Shown piece after piece: positions 49,317-61,778 of a stretch of 64,000 bases of DNA. The stretch covers positions 25,365,685-25,429,684 of the forward strand of contig OX243822.1 in assembly GCA_945859605.1 (NCBI GenBank). Reading direction: 5' to 3'. The first letter of the stretch is position 1. Each line of letters begins with the position of its first letter. Below the pieces are notes generated by a model. The model was not told where the DNA came from. It saw only the letters and a program-made list of their open reading frames with translations, and searched no databases. Source of the DNA: Lumbricus rubellus (Eukaryota > Annelida > Clitellata > Crassiclitellata > Lumbricidae). The translations under genes were made by a program, and so were the position numbers.

Positions 49317-52169
49317 TTAATTGGAGTAGAATCGAACTGTTGTCGGCCCTATCACGTCAGACTGCTCATTCTGATAACGCCATATGCCGAATGAAAGGTT
49401 TAGTTAGCCATTGTGTGGTAGTTGGACTCGATTCCGCGTCCGTTTGCGCACATTTCCAGATGTTACCATCACCTTAAAACCCTTCTGTAAACTTATGTAT
49501 CCAAACGGCTAATAAATTGTAAGCAGATTTAGTGACGTCGGTTTCACATGTTTCTTTGCATAAATTTCGACTGTTGGCCTCCTGTGATTGGCCATTATTG
49601 TCAATATCGTAGACGTATAGGCTTACAGCACATTAGTTCATCATGTAAATTTTTCATCATTATCAGAAGTTGCAACCACAGCAGATGAAAAGTAAATGCT
49701 TGTTGTTAGATAATTAGAATGATTTCAGGGCTCTCTCGATTTACTTTCAAATCTGTATAGTTTGAAAGCATGTTCATGTAAAATGTGCTTACTCAGGGTT
49801 TTCGATATACTTTAAAAGCCACAGAGATGTCTGGTTACAAATTATTTTGAATTTCCGAGCTGTATATATGGTTGCTGCGCTTTCTTTATTACATGTACGT
49901 TGGTAGAAACGTACGACGTCCTTGCGTCGTGCTTTAGTAAACCAGATATGAAATATGATCTTGGAAGTTGACTTCTTAAATCAGATTTAGAGTACGAATA
50001 AAACATACATATTACGTTAGAGAGAGATGATAAGATTGTCCCGTATACCGCAGTCAATTATTACCTTGTAAAATGTAGTTGATAACAGACAGAGGCTTCC
50101 ACTTTCCGAAAACTTCTTTTCAGCACCTGCGAGCACGTCTAGGATGTACAGATGTTGAAGCACCATTCTACCTTGGTATATATCGAACGACTCGTTGAGT
50201 ACATCTCGTGTGTACTTTACATTGGCTGAAATAATCCAGTGCCTTTCCTAAGGCTGAAATAATCCAGTGCCTCTCCATAGGCTGATAAAAACCAGTGCGT
50301 CTCCATAGGCAGAAATAATCAGTGCCTTTCTAGGCTGAAATAATCCAGTGTCTCTCCATAGGCTGATAAAAAAAACCATTGCCTCTACATAGGCTGAAAT
50401 AACCCAGTGCTTCTCCATAGGCAAGCACGAAGTGAAGTGATCTTCTTTACTGTCAGGCTTTTGTTAGACAGTACTACATAAACAGTTAAACACCGATGGA
50501 TTCAAACTCTTTTCCAGTTAAACGTCTTCTGCTAAGGACCAATTCGTGCATGATTGTCTTTAGTTCCATGCATTCCAAACGGGACAGGAGCTTTACAGCG
50601 CCTCACTTTCCTCAGAGGCAGTTATACATTTTCCAAGGCATCCCAACCCACAATATTAAAGGAACTTAATCACTCAGAGCAAAGTTGGACAGAGTAACAT
50701 TTTGCTACTGTTAATCGGACATAAAAATAGTCAGAAGGATTTTTAAAGATGTCTTTCAGCAGAAGTATAAATCAGAACCTGAATCATCATATGTATTGCT
50801 GATGCTAGTCATGGAGCTTGACAGACTGATTCTAATAACAGCTGAAACAGTTTTAGGCCTACTGCTCAGTCTAAAATATTCCAACTGATGGGAGATAACA
50901 TGGTAAAAACGAATGGTAGAACTGTAAACTTTGAGCTGATCCTTAAAACCTGGTTAATAACTCTTCTAAGAATTGACGATCTAAGAGTACATGCCCATGT
51001 AGTCGATGTCATCCCTAGTTTTTGAAAAGGCGACTCATCTAAGCCTTTGAATTTTGAATGCCTTGCATTCAAAATTCCAGAAAGTACATCTAATGCGAGT
51101 TTGTATGGTTAGCGATGAACTCAGGGACTACAGTGTCACTACACCCAATGTGTTATCTATGGACCATGTGCGATTGTCCGTGGAGTCGACATCATATCTC
51201 GTCTTGAGGAAGTGGCTCATACAAACTATGTCTTTACGCGGAATATATAACGGTCTCAAGCGCTCTACACCCATCTGCAACTTGAAGTCACCGATAATCT
51301 TGATAAGTCGCCCAATCACTTCCTGAGCGAAACGCAGTTTGTAACTGCAGCCTTATGCATAAATTCCTTCGTTGTGCATATCAGTGTCCTTCACTATGAA
51401 TATCCATTCAAACGACGCCTTTCGTTGCTCCCCGCTTTTAATTGGAGTGGAATCGTACTGCTGTCGGCCCTATCACGTTCTACTGCTCATTCTAGTAGCG
51501 CCATATACCGAATGGAAAGTTTAGTTAACTATTGGGGGGTAGTTGGACTCGATTCCGCGTCCGTTTGCGCACATTTCCAGATGTTACCATCACCTTAAAC
51601 CCCTTCTGTAAGCTTATGTATCCAAACGGCTATTAAATTGTAAGTAGATTTAGTGACGTCGGTTTTACATGTTTCTTTGCATAAATTTCGACTTTTGGCC
51701 TCCTGTGATTGGCCATTGTTGTCAATATCGTAGACGTATAGCCTTACAGCACATTAGTTCATCATGTAAATTTTTCATCAATATCAGAAGTTGCAACCAC
51801 AGAAGATGAAAAATAAATGCTTGTTGTTAGATAATTAGAATGATTCCAAGGCTCTCTCGGTTTACTTTCAAATCTGTTTGGTGTGAAAGCATGTTCATAT
51901 ACAATGTGCTTACTCAGGGTTTTCGATATACTTTAAAAGCCACAGAGATGTCTGGTTACAGATTATTTTGAATTTCCGAGCTGTGTGGTTGCTGCGCTTT
52001 CTTATGCACGTTGGTAGAAACGTACGACGTCCTTGCGTCGTGCTTTAATAAACCAGATATGAAATAAGATCCTGGAAGTTGACTTCTTAAATCAGATTTA
52101 GGGTACGAATAAAACATACATATTACGTTGGGCAGAGATGATAAGTCAATTATTACCCTAAGTGACTAT
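49317..52169. repeat. Methyltransferase-like array (49.3-52.2 kb)
   Basis: It continues the array with the long-type unit (minisatellite 50225-50420, the AACCTGGTTAATAACTCTTC block at 50947) and modules at about 51100-51330. Minus-strand methyltransferase-like pieces are short and broken. It is interrupted by the LINE at 52170. Confidence 0.8.
50225..50420. repeat. Minisatellite (GCTGAAATAATCCAGTGCC), third locus
   Basis: Six imperfect ~30-bp units at the position equivalent to 19450-19650 in the array unit. Confidence 0.75.
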
Positions 52170-53857
52170 GTATGTATGTATGTATGTATGTATGTATGTA
52201 TATGAACATTTATATAGCGCCTTATAATAACCTCACGAAGGCGCTTAACGTAGCTACAGACAGTTCTAAACAAGTGCGTCCTAATTGTCCTTGAGAATGT
52301 TTCATGAGATAAAAGCAATGCAGTATCGCGAATTTTTAATGGAAGACTGTTCCAGTATGAAGGTCCAATGCATGAGAAGGCGCGGCTGGCCCGCATCACT
52401 GTACGGGAGCGTGGGACTATCAAGTCCCCACGAGTCGCAGAGCGCAGAGACCGACGACCTGGTTGGTTGGAGACGGGGATACAGAGCTCCCTAATATACT
52501 CCGGAGCCCGGCCAACCATTGACACTCGTCCCATGACGATGATCTTGAATGTAATTCTGTCCACGACTGGGAGCCAGTGCAGGGTGTCACGCATATATGA
52601 CGATATATGCGAGAATTTTGGCAGATCAGCGACGACTCTGGCAGCGCAGTTGAGGACAGACTGAAGCTGGCGTATCCGGGACTTTGGGAGACCCGCAAGG
52701 ACGGCATTGCAAAAATCCAGTCGGTTCAGCACAAACGAGTGGACAAGAGTGGCGGCGGCTTCGTGTGATAGATTGCGCCGGATAACTCTGATCTGGCGCA
52801 GTTGGTAGAAGCAAGACCTGCAGAGAGAACCGACATGCTGATCCATGGATAGGTCTTCATCCAGAAGTACTCCAAAGTCCCGAACAACACGCTTGGTCTT
52901 CCAGTTTGGAAACGCGGCCTCTATCGCCTGAGCATCAATCCTTGAACGTGCATGTCCCGTGCCCAGCCATATAAACTCCGTTTTGTCTGGGTTCAGCCTC
53001 AGCCGGTTGGAGGACATCCAGGCCTGTACTTCTTTAACAATTTCCTGCATTTTTGACACACAGGCCAGTGCATCGGACGGGTGGCATGTCAAGTACAGTT
53101 GAGCGTCGTCGGCATATTGGTGAACCCGGGCTCCAAGAGCAGAGATGATGCTTGTTAGATCGGCTGTATATAGCACGTATAGCAGCGGTCCAAGGACTGA
53201 ACCCTGCGGGACACCGAATGTAACAGGCGCCCATGATGAACATCGAGAGTCGACGACCACCATCATTTGACGTCCGCTGAGAAAAGAGTCTACCCACTGA
53301 AGGGCCTGTCCAACGACTCCGAAGGATGTTCTTAATCTCATTAGCAGGATGCCATGATCCACCGTGTCGAACGCTGCGCTGGCATCAAGGAGCGCAAGCA
53401 GCGTGACATGTCCAGCGTCGATGGCATCACAGACATCAGAGATGAGCCTAAGGAGAACGGTTTCAGTTGAATGACCCTTCCTGAACCCGGATTGTAGCTT
53501 AGGCATAAGGTTGTTTGATTCCAAGTATGGCACTAACTGTCGAACTACTATCTTCTCGATTATCTTAGAGAGGAACGTCAGGTTGGAAATAGGACGGTAG
53601 TTACTGATGTTATCCGGATCGAGTCCAGGCTTTTTGATCTCTGGCCGTATGATGGCACGCTTTTGACTCTCTGGTAGGCATCCCTCCGCTAATGAGGTAT
53701 TGCAAAGCTGAGCCAAGAATGGTAGTAGCTCATCTACAAATTCCTTCAGGAGAAAAGCCGGTATCGGGTCGAGCTTGCATGTCTTTGATGGTGAAGACAG
53801 AAGAAGTGCTTTTAGGTCAGACTCCGTCACCTGTTGAAATCCTATCGCCATCGTCAT
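52166..53857 (-). CDS. CR1-like LINE reverse transcriptase (5'-truncated but open)
   Basis: A 563-codon frame. Residues 1-6 come from flanking array DNA and the last ~15 (IHTYIHT) from the tail repeat. Between them lies a nearly complete RT: NYRPISNLTFLSKIIEK (86-102), LQSGFRKGHST (121-131), LLALLDASAAFDTVDH with the first catalytic D158, FGVPQGSVLGPLLY (214-227), HQYADDAQLYL with the catalytic pair D250-D251, then the thumb MSSNRLRLNPDKTEFIWLG and the C-terminal SYWNSLPLKIRD region. The endonuclease and ORF1 are missing, so it cannot move by itself. The lack of stops shows a recent insertion. It is more complete than the related fragments at 44.4 and 46.9 kb, which belong to a different subfamily. 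Confidence 0.85.
   Translation of the reverse strand: MTMAIGFQQVTESDLKALLLSSPSKTCKLDPIPAFLLKEFVDELLPFLAQLCNTSLAEGCLPESQKRAIIRPEIKKPGLDPDNISNYRPISNLTFLSKIIEKIVVRQLVPYLESNNLMPKLQSGFRKGHSTETVLLRLISDVCDAIDAGHVTLLALLDASAAFDTVDHGILLMRLRTSFGVVGQALQWVDSFLSGRQMMVVVDSRCSSWAPVTFGVPQGSVLGPLLYVLYTADLTSIISALGARVHQYADDAQLYLTCHPSDALACVSKMQEIVKEVQAWMSSNRLRLNPDKTEFIWLGTGHARSRIDAQAIEAAFPNWKTKRVVRDFGVLLDEDLSMDQHVGSLCRSCFYQLRQIRVIRRNLSHEAAATLVHSFVLNRLDFCNAVLAGLPKSRIRQLQSVLNCAARVVADLPKFSHISSYMRDTLHWLPVVDRITFKIIVMGRVSMVGRAPEYIRELCIPVSNQPGRRSLRSATRGDLIVPRSRTVMRASRAFSCIGPSYWNSLPLKIRDTALLLSHETFSRTIRTHLFRTVCSYVKRLREVIIRRYINVHIHTYIHTYIHT
52170..53841 (-). mobile_element. CR1-like LINE insertion with (CATA)n tail
   Basis: The element interrupts the array between GTGACTAT and CTATCGCCATCG, words that are continuous (GTGACTATCGCC) in other units, implying a short CTAT target duplication. 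On the minus strand it ends GGCGCTATATAAATGTTC followed by (CATA)n. It is 5'-truncated within the RT. Confidence 0.85.
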
Positions 53858-55330
53858 AGGAAATGCCTAGAGTCTTTGGCGTCTTCCTCACCCTAAAAAT
53901 GCGCTTCAGATGTATGAAGAATACTGGCGAAATTTCCAGATTCAAAGCCGTCACATTCCAGACGGCTGCAAATTCAATAGTTGGTATTGTTTCTAACCTT
54001 GTAATATGTAGTTGATAGCAGACAGAGGCTTCCGCTTTCCGAAAACTTCTTCAGCGCCTGCGAGTACATCTAGGATATACTGATGTTGAAGCACCATTCT
54101 ACCTAGGTATATATCGAACGACTCGTTGAGTACGTCTCGTGTGTACAGATGCTGAAGCATCATTCTACAGAGGATAATAATGTACGACTCGTTGAGACGC
54201 TGCTCCACGATATCCTGAAGGTCAAACTTTCACGGATATTTCTTAAACGATTCTGTATTGAGCTCAGGAACGATATCATTGCCCATGTAGTCGATGTCTT
54301 CCCTAGTTTTGAAAAAGCGACTCATCCAAGCCTTTGAATTTTGAATGCCCTACATTCAAAATTCCAGAAAGTACATCTAATGCGAGTTTGTATGGTTAGC
54401 GATGAACTCAGGGACTACACCCAATGTGTTATCTATGGACCATGTGCGATTGTCCGTGGAATCGACATCATATCTCATCTTGAGGAAGTGGCTCATACAA
54501 ACTATGTCTTTACGCGGAATATATGACGGTCTCAAGCGCTCTTCACCCATCTGCAGCTTGAAGTCACCGATAATCATGTGAAGTCTGCCAATCACTTCCT
54601 GAGCGAAACGCAGTTTGTAACCGCAGCCTTATTCATAAATTCCTTCGTTGTGCATATCAGTGTCCTTCACTATGAATATCCATTCAAACGACGCCTTTCG
54701 TTGCTCCCCGCTTTTAATTGGAGTGGAATCGTACTGCTGTCGGCCCTATCACGTCCTACTGCTCATTCTAGTAGCGCCATATACCGAATGGAAGGTTTAG
54801 TTAACCATTGTGGGGTAGTTGGACTCGATTCCGCGTCCGTTTGCGCACATTTCCAGATGTTACAATCACCTTAAACCCCTTCTGTAAGCTTATGTATCCA
54901 AACGGCTATTAAATTGTAAGTAGATTTAGTGACGTCGGTTTCACATGTTTCTTTGCATAAATTTCGACTTTTGGCCTCCTGTGATTGGCCATTGTTGTCA
55001 ATATCATAGACGTATAGGCTTACAGCACATTAGTTCATCATGTAAATTTTTCATCAATATCAGAAGTTGCAACCACAGAAGATGAAAAATAAAATAATGC
55101 TTATTGTTAGATAATTAGAATGATTCCAAGGCTCTCTCGATTTACTTTCAAATCTGTATGGTGGGAAAGCGAGTTCATATACAATGTGCTTACTCAGGGT
55201 TTTCGGTATACTTTAAAAGCCACAGAGATGTCTGGTTACAGATTATTTTGAATTTCCGAGCTGTGTGGTTGCTGCGCTTTCTTTATTACATTACGTTGCT
55301 AGAAATGTACGACGTCCTTGCGTCGTGCTT
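53842..55330. repeat. Methyltransferase-like array (53.8-55.3 kb)
   Basis: Resumes directly after the LINE with the CATCGTCATAGGAAATGCC block, followed by modules at 54000-54600 and the usual non-coding half to ~55,330. All reading frames are short. Confidence 0.8.
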
Positions 55331-55333
55331 TAA

Positions 55334-56299
55334 TTAACCAGGTATGAAAGAAGTCTTTGGCGTCTTCATTTTAAAAATGAAAACTTCTTCAGCACCTGCG
55401 AGCACGTCTCGGATGTAGAGATGTTGAAGTACCATTCTATCGAGGATTATATCGAACGACTCGATGAGAGGCTCCTCCACCATATCCATATCGTCATATG
55501 GTACATCCAACAGTCTGACACGCGATACACCCGTCTGGAAGTCTTCGACGATCTGGTCAAGTCCAGCAATCGCGTATCTTTTGAAGTGGTAAGTTCCAAA
55601 GTCCCATAAAGTGATCTTAAGCACTTGGGTCTTCTTCCTCACCGTCTCGAAGCATGCACTTGCCTTGCACTTCGGTGGCGTCTGAGAAATTGTTGGAATC
55701 TCAAGGTTCAGATAACGAAATTTTGCTATCGACAGCGTTTTAGATAAGTCAGTATTTTGTGGAATTTTCTTAAACGTAGTCGTCAGCAGATAGCGGCTTC
55801 CGCTCCTCGATAACTTCTTCAGAATCCTGAGTACGTCTCGTGTGTACAGATGCTGAAGCATCATTCTACAGAGAATATTATCGTACGACTCGTTGAGACG
55901 GTGCTCCACGATATCCTGAAGGCAAAACTTTCACGGTTTTTTCTGAAGCGATTCTGTATGGTTACCGATCAGCTCAGGAGCGATATCAATGCCCGTGTAG
56001 TCGATGTCATCCCTTGTCTTGAGGAAGCGACTTATCCAAGCCTTTGAATTTTGAATGCCCCAAAATTCCAGAAAGTACATCCAAAGCAAGTTTGTATGGT
56101 TAGCGATGAACTCAGGGACGACATCCGATGTGTTATCTATGGACCATGTCCGATTGTCCGTGGAGTCGACATCATATCTCGTCTTGAGGAAGTGGCTCAT
56201 ACAAACTATGTCTTTACGCGGAATATATGACGGTCTCAAGCGCTCTACACCCATCTGCAACTTGAAGTCACCGATAATCTTGTGAAGTCTGCCAATCAC
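55334..56299 (-). pseudogene. Best-preserved methyltransferase-like copy, one in-frame stop
   Basis: Two minus-strand frames (56299-55931 and 55909-55334) are in the same frame, separated by TGA at 55933-55931. Order: GDFKLQ, a YDVDSTDNRTWSIDN block with VVPEFIANHTN, then DDIDYTGIDIAPELIGNHTE, SYDNILCRMMLQHLYTRDVL, SGSRYLLTTTF, KFRYLNLEIPTI, LWDFGTYHFKRYAIAGLDQI and a second FDIILDRMVLQHLYIRDVL. The YTGIDI.P, D.I..R..LQHL and SGSRYLLTTT elements resemble SAM-dependent class I methyltransferases of a small-protein family. Duplicated blocks show internal rearrangement. The Polinton target TGGTAA lies uninterrupted at 55587-55592. Function, if any, is lost or unproven. Confidence 0.6.
55587..55592. 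other. Empty (uninterrupted) paralogue of the Polinton target site
   Basis: CTTTTGAAGTGGTAAGTTCC at 55579-55598 reads straight through. The corresponding sequence at the Polinton is split, with TGGTAA on both sides. This fixes the element's ends to the base. Confidence 0.95.
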
Positions 56300-59200
56300 T
56301 TCCTGAGCGAAACGCAGTTTGTAACCGCAGCCTTAAGCAGAAATTTCTTCGGTGTACATATCAGTGTCCTTCACTATGAATAACCATTCAAACGACGCTT
56401 TTCGTTGCTCTCCGTTTTAAATTGGAGTAGAATCGAACTGGTGTCGGCCCTTTTCGCACATTTCCAGAATGTTACCATCACCTTAAACCCCTTCTGTAAG
56501 CTTATGTGTCCAAACAGCCAATAAATTGAAAGCAGGTTTAGTGACATCGATTTCACATGTGTCTTTGCATAAATTTCGAATTTAGGCCTCCTATGATTGG
56601 CCATTATTGCCAATATCGTAGACGTATAGGCTTATAGCACATTATTTCATCATGTAAATTTTTCATCATTATCAGAAGTTGCAACCACAGCAGATGAAAA
56701 GTAAATGCTTGTTGTTCGATAATTAGAATGATTCCAGGGATCTCTCGATTTAATTTCAAATCTGTATGGTGTGATAGCATGTTCTTACTGCAATGTGCAC
56801 ACTTAGGGTTTTTTTGTTTGCCTTAAAAGCCACCGAGATATCTGGTTACAGACTATTTCGAATCTCTGAGCTGTGTTGTTGCTGCGCTTTTTTATAACAT
56901 GTACATTGGTAGAAATGTCGGACGTCCGTGCGTCGTGCTTTTATAAACCAGATATGAAATACGATCCTGGAAGTTGACTTCTTATATCCCATTTAGAGCA
57001 CGAATAAAACATACATATTACGTTGGGGAGAGATGATAAGATTGTCCAGTACCGTAGTCGATTATTACCCTAAGTGGCCATCGCCATCCTCCGAGGAAAT
57101 AACTAGAGTCTTTGGCGTCTTGTTCATCTTAAAAATGCGCTTCAGCGGCATTACGACTACTGGCGAAATTTCCAGATTCAAGCCCGTCATATTCCAAACG
57201 GCTGCATACTTCTATAGTTAGTATTGTTTCTAATCCTGTAAAAGGTCGTTGAAAACAGATTTCGGCTTCCTCCCTCCGAGAATTTCCTCAGAAGCTTGAT
57301 TACGTCTCGGATGTACAGATTTTCAAGCCCCATTCCACTGAGGATTATATCGTAAGCCCTCCGATTCTTTGAGATTCTGTTCCACGATGCCTTGAATTCC
57401 AAATTTCAGAGAGTACATAAGAAGTGATTTGGTACGGTTAGCGATGAACTCAGGGACCACAGTCAATGTGTTATTTGTGTTTCATGTCCGACTGTCCGTA
57501 GAGTCGACATCATCTCTCGTGTTGAGGGAGTGGATCATCCAAATTATGTCTTTACGCGGAATATATAACGGTCTCAAGTGCTCTACGCCCATCTGCAACT
57601 TGAAGTCACGTATAATCTTGTTTAGTCTGCCGTTCACTGCCTGAAGAACTCAGTTTGTAACCGCAACCTTATACAGAAATTCCTTCGTTGTGCATATCAG
57701 TGTGCTTCAGTATGAATATCCATTCAAACGACGCTTTTCGTTGCTCCCCCTTTTTAATTGGAGTAGAATCGAACTGTTGTCGGCCCTATCACGTCCGACT
57801 GCTCATTCTGGTAACGCCATATGCCGAATAGAAGGTTTAGTTAGCCATTGTGGGGTAGTTGGACTCGATTCCGCGTCTGTTTGCGCACATTTCCAGAATG
57901 TTACCATCACCTTAAACCCCTTCTGTAAGCTTATGTGCCCAAACAGCCAATAAATTGAAAGCAGGTTTAGTGAAGACGATTTCACATGTGTCTTTGCATA
58001 AATTTCGAATTTAGGCCTCCTGTGATTGACCATTATTGTCAATATCGTAGACGTATAGGCTTACAGCAAAAACATTAGTTCAACATGTAAATTTTCCATC
58101 AATATCACAAGTTGCAACCACAGCAGATGAAAAGTAAATGCTTGTTGTTCGATAATTAGAATGATTCCAGGGATCTATCGATTAACTTTCAAATCTGTAT
58201 GGTCTGATAGCATGTGCTTACTGCAGTGTGCACGCTTTTGGTTTTTTGGTTTGCTTTAAAAGGCACCGAGATATCTGGTTACAGACTATTTCGAATCTCT
58301 GAGCTGTGTGGTTGCTGCGCTTTCTTTATAACATGTACATTGGTAGAAATGTCGGACGTCCTTGCGTCGTGCTTTTATAAACCAGATATGAAATACGATC
58401 CTGGAAGTTGACTTATTAAATCCCATTTAGAGCAAGAATAAAACATACATATTACATTGGGGAGAGATGATAAGATTGTCCAGTACCGTAGTCGATTATT
58501 ACCCTAAGTGGCCATCGCCATTCTCCGAGGAAATAACTAGAGTCTTTGGCGTCTTGTTCATCTTAAAAATGCGCTTCAGCGGCATTACGACTACTGGCGA
58601 AATTTCCAGATTCAAGCCCGTCATATTCCAAACGGCTGCATACTTCTATAGTTAGTATTGTTTCTAATCCTGTAAAAGGTCGTTGAAAACAGATTTCGGC
58701 TTCCTCCCTCCGAGAATTTCCTCAGAAGCTTGATTACGTCTCGGATGTACAGATTTTTAAGCCCCATTCCACTGAGGATTATATCGTAAGCCCTCCGATT
58801 CTTTGAGATTCTGTTCCACGATGCCTTGAATTCCAAATTTCAGAGAGTACATAAGAAGTGATTTGGTACGGTTAGCGATGAACTCAGGGACCACAGTCAA
58901 TGTGTTATTTGTGTTTCATGTCCGACTGTCCGTAGAGTCGACATCATCTCTCGTGTTGAGGGAGTGGATCATCCAAATTATGTCTTTACGCGGAATATAT
59001 AACGGTCTCAAGCGCTCTAACCCATTTGCAACTTGAAGTCACCGATAATCTTGTGAAGTCTGCCAATCTCTTCCTGAGCGAAACGCAGTTTGTAACCGCA
59101 GCCTTATGCATAAATTCCTTCGTTGTGCATATCAGTGTGCTTCAGTATGAATAGCCATTCAAACGACGCCTTTCGTTGCTCCCCGTTTTTAATTGTTTAT

Positions 59201-59750
59201 TTAATTATTTTATTTATTTACTGAAAATTTGATATAGCGCTCCTTCAAGGTTACTACTCCGGAGCGCTCCCAGTCCATCCCCGGTGGAAAGGAGTAGAAT
59301 CGAACTGTTGTCGGCCCTATCTCGTCCGACTGCTCATATTATTAACGCAAAATACCGAATGGAAGGTTTAGTTAACTAAATTTGTGGGGTAGTTGGACTC
59401 GATGCCGCGTCCGTTTGTGCACATTTCCAGAATGTTACCATCACATTAAACACTTATGTAAGCTTATGTATCCAAACGGCCATTATTTTGTAATTAGTTT
59501 TAGTTTCATCGACTTCAAACCTCTCTTTGCATAAATTTCTACTTTTGGCCTCCTGTTATTGGCCATTATTGTCAATATCGTAGCCGTATAGGCTTACAGC
59601 ATAAACATTAGTTCATCATGTAAATTTTTCATCAATATCAGAAGTTGCAACCACAGCAGATGAAAAATAAATGCTTGTTGTTTGATAATTAGAATGATTC
59701 CAGGGCTGTCTCGATTTGCTTTCAAATCTGTATGGTGTGAAAGCATCTTC
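56300..59750. repeat. Diverged right end of the methyltransferase-like array, 1,434-bp tandem pair
   Basis: More divergent copies occupy this stretch. The segment around 57033-57402 is repeated at 58467-58836 with a shift of 1,434 bp and few differences, including a fragment with VIKLLRKFSEGGSRN on the minus strand. The array similarity fades after ~59,750. No intact gene. Confidence 0.75.
59195..59293 (-). repeat. Short LINE 3'-end insertion
   Basis: An AT-rich tail and GATATAGCGCTCCTTCAAGG with GGAGCGCTCCCAGTCC interrupt the array junction TTTTAATTGGAGTAGAATCG. It is a solo CR1-like 3' end of under 100 bp. It contains a small hairpin (GGAGCGCTCC). Confidence 0.5.
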
Positions 59751-59759
59751 TTGTTTCCA

Positions 59760-61240
59760 TTCAGTGTGAAAGCGCACATCGTGTCGTCATTTAGTTTCAT
59801 TTTTTCCGCTGTCTAATTGGTGGTTCAACGATTGTGGAACTCATCGACCAAACCATAAAGTGCATGCACACATGATGCATTTGCAACTGCGGTTATAATG
59901 GGTAACTTGGTAATCCGTTCCTAACACCAACTTCTGGTGTCGTTAAAACATGTACATCATACTCAACAAAATAATTTGTTTGTGACTTTCACTGGATGTT
60001 CTTAGAATCACCAGTTAGCGAGCAAGTGCTTTTAATTGAATAAATTAAGCAAAAAGAGAATCCCAAAGATCTGCAGTTTTTACAACATCGCTTTCCTGGC
60101 ATGACTTTCTTTTTTTATGCCACTGTGCGTGGCATGAGTGTGACCTTTGACCAGGATTGGACCTTTTCAGATAACGTGAGGAATGTTGGGACATGTATGT
60201 GACACATGCTTTTACCATCTTCGTTTTATGCGTTTTTATTCCATTTAATTGAATTAAGCAGAGGGAAGGTATCCTGATTTACACGTCTCCCAATAAGGTA
60301 CCACCACTCGGCCACTGTATCTGTTTTCCCCTCAAAACTATTACCATGCTATGATGATTAATCTGTTTAGGTAAATAGGTCACATCTAGCAGAATAACTA
60401 CCTTCTGGTAGTCTATTGCTCCATAACATGCGCCTTAATGATTGTGCAGTAGGTTTTGTCATCACAATTTCAACTACAGCTAACCACTGCGTTTGCTTGC
60501 TGTGAATGTGAAGATATAATTTTACTAATTTTCTTTACACACATCTCCTCCGATATGCGCGTGCAGTCATGCCTCCGTGATCTGGCAGAGTCAAAATAGC
60601 CTCCCCCTTTCAAAATCGTCAAAGACCAAACTATGCAGTAAAAATCGTCAACGAGCACAATAGTCCCGTCAAAATTGACACGACAAATGAGCTAAACAAT
60701 GACTTAAATGTGTGATGATACAAGTAATGTGTCCATTTAACGCTATATGAAAATGTATTCAACAAAACAAAAATTAACGCAACTACTAGAGTTCAATGTT
60801 AACAAATTTTTTAAATGAAATTACAACAAAAGATATCACTAGATAGAAGTCATTTACGACCATTTAAAATGAAGGTTATTGTCGTTATCATAAACAATAA
60901 CCTGAAAACTTAAGATTGGGCTCTATTGCGCGAAGGTAGTCAAGAATTGTAGTTTCCCCATAAGTTTCACTGGCTGGAATCGGCGGTTTGCTTTCTCTGA
61001 CTTCGCCTTATCGATTTCCAGATATTGTTGGTCTATTCTCCGTTTAGATAGGCCTAATTGCTTCATCTTATCAATTAGTGCTGCATGCCAATTTATTGGT
61101 GCCCCGGTGGTGCATTTGATAACACATTGGGATGGAGATCCTACCGAATCCCGAAGCACCCTCGTAGGATAGACGTGCTTTGTAGGCCACTATTAGCGCC
61201 GTTGTATTGCAGGCTTTCTGATCCGGCAGTAGTTAAGATT
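59760..61240. other. Unassigned AT-rich intergenic DNA
   Basis: No ORF above ~80 codons with recognisable motifs and no inverted repeat or long tandem repeat were seen. The word AAAATCGTCAA recurs a few times near 60610-60670. A 77-codon frame on the minus strand at 60923-61159 has no recognisable domain. Confidence 0.4.
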
Positions 61241-61244
61241 GTCA

Positions 61245-61680
61245 TAGATGTAAAAAAAAACCATGGAAACAGAATAAAAAACGGGGAAAACGTCGGTTTG
61301 TTCCAAAAAATAAAAAACGACAAAAAACATAAAAAACGGAATCGGAAAATAATTTGACTTTGCTACATCTAAAACCGCATTTTAACCTTGAAAACGTTGA
61401 TTAGAAACCTACTACACGCAGGCTATCTCTTAAATGTTGATGTTAAACGATGAAATAATGACTTTAGTTAGCTGAATCCTTGAGAGTTGGCGGAAACATA
61501 AGGAATATCCGAAAAAAATTAAAATTAAGGAAAATAATAACAGAAAGTAAATGAATAAATGAAGTTAAAGAAAAAATAAAAACGATAAAAAAGATGGAAA
61601 AAATAAAAAACGAAAAAACCACGTTTTTGGGAGAGAATAAAAAACGACAAAAAGGTTTTTTTACAACTATGAAGATTGTT
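61245..61680. repeat. A-rich low-complexity tract (AATAAAAAACG units)
   Basis: Two clusters (61250-61350 and 61500-61665) are built of AAAAAACGG, AATAAAAAACGACAAAAA and similar words. The lysine- or phenylalanine-rich frames over it are compositional. Confidence 0.7.
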
Positions 61681-61778
61681 GTTAATTAAGATAACTGCAT
61701 AACTGCACACGGTAACCGCGGTTGCGTTCTGTCAATCGGATTGCTGAATAAACGAATTTTCATTATTTTCTTTACCTG

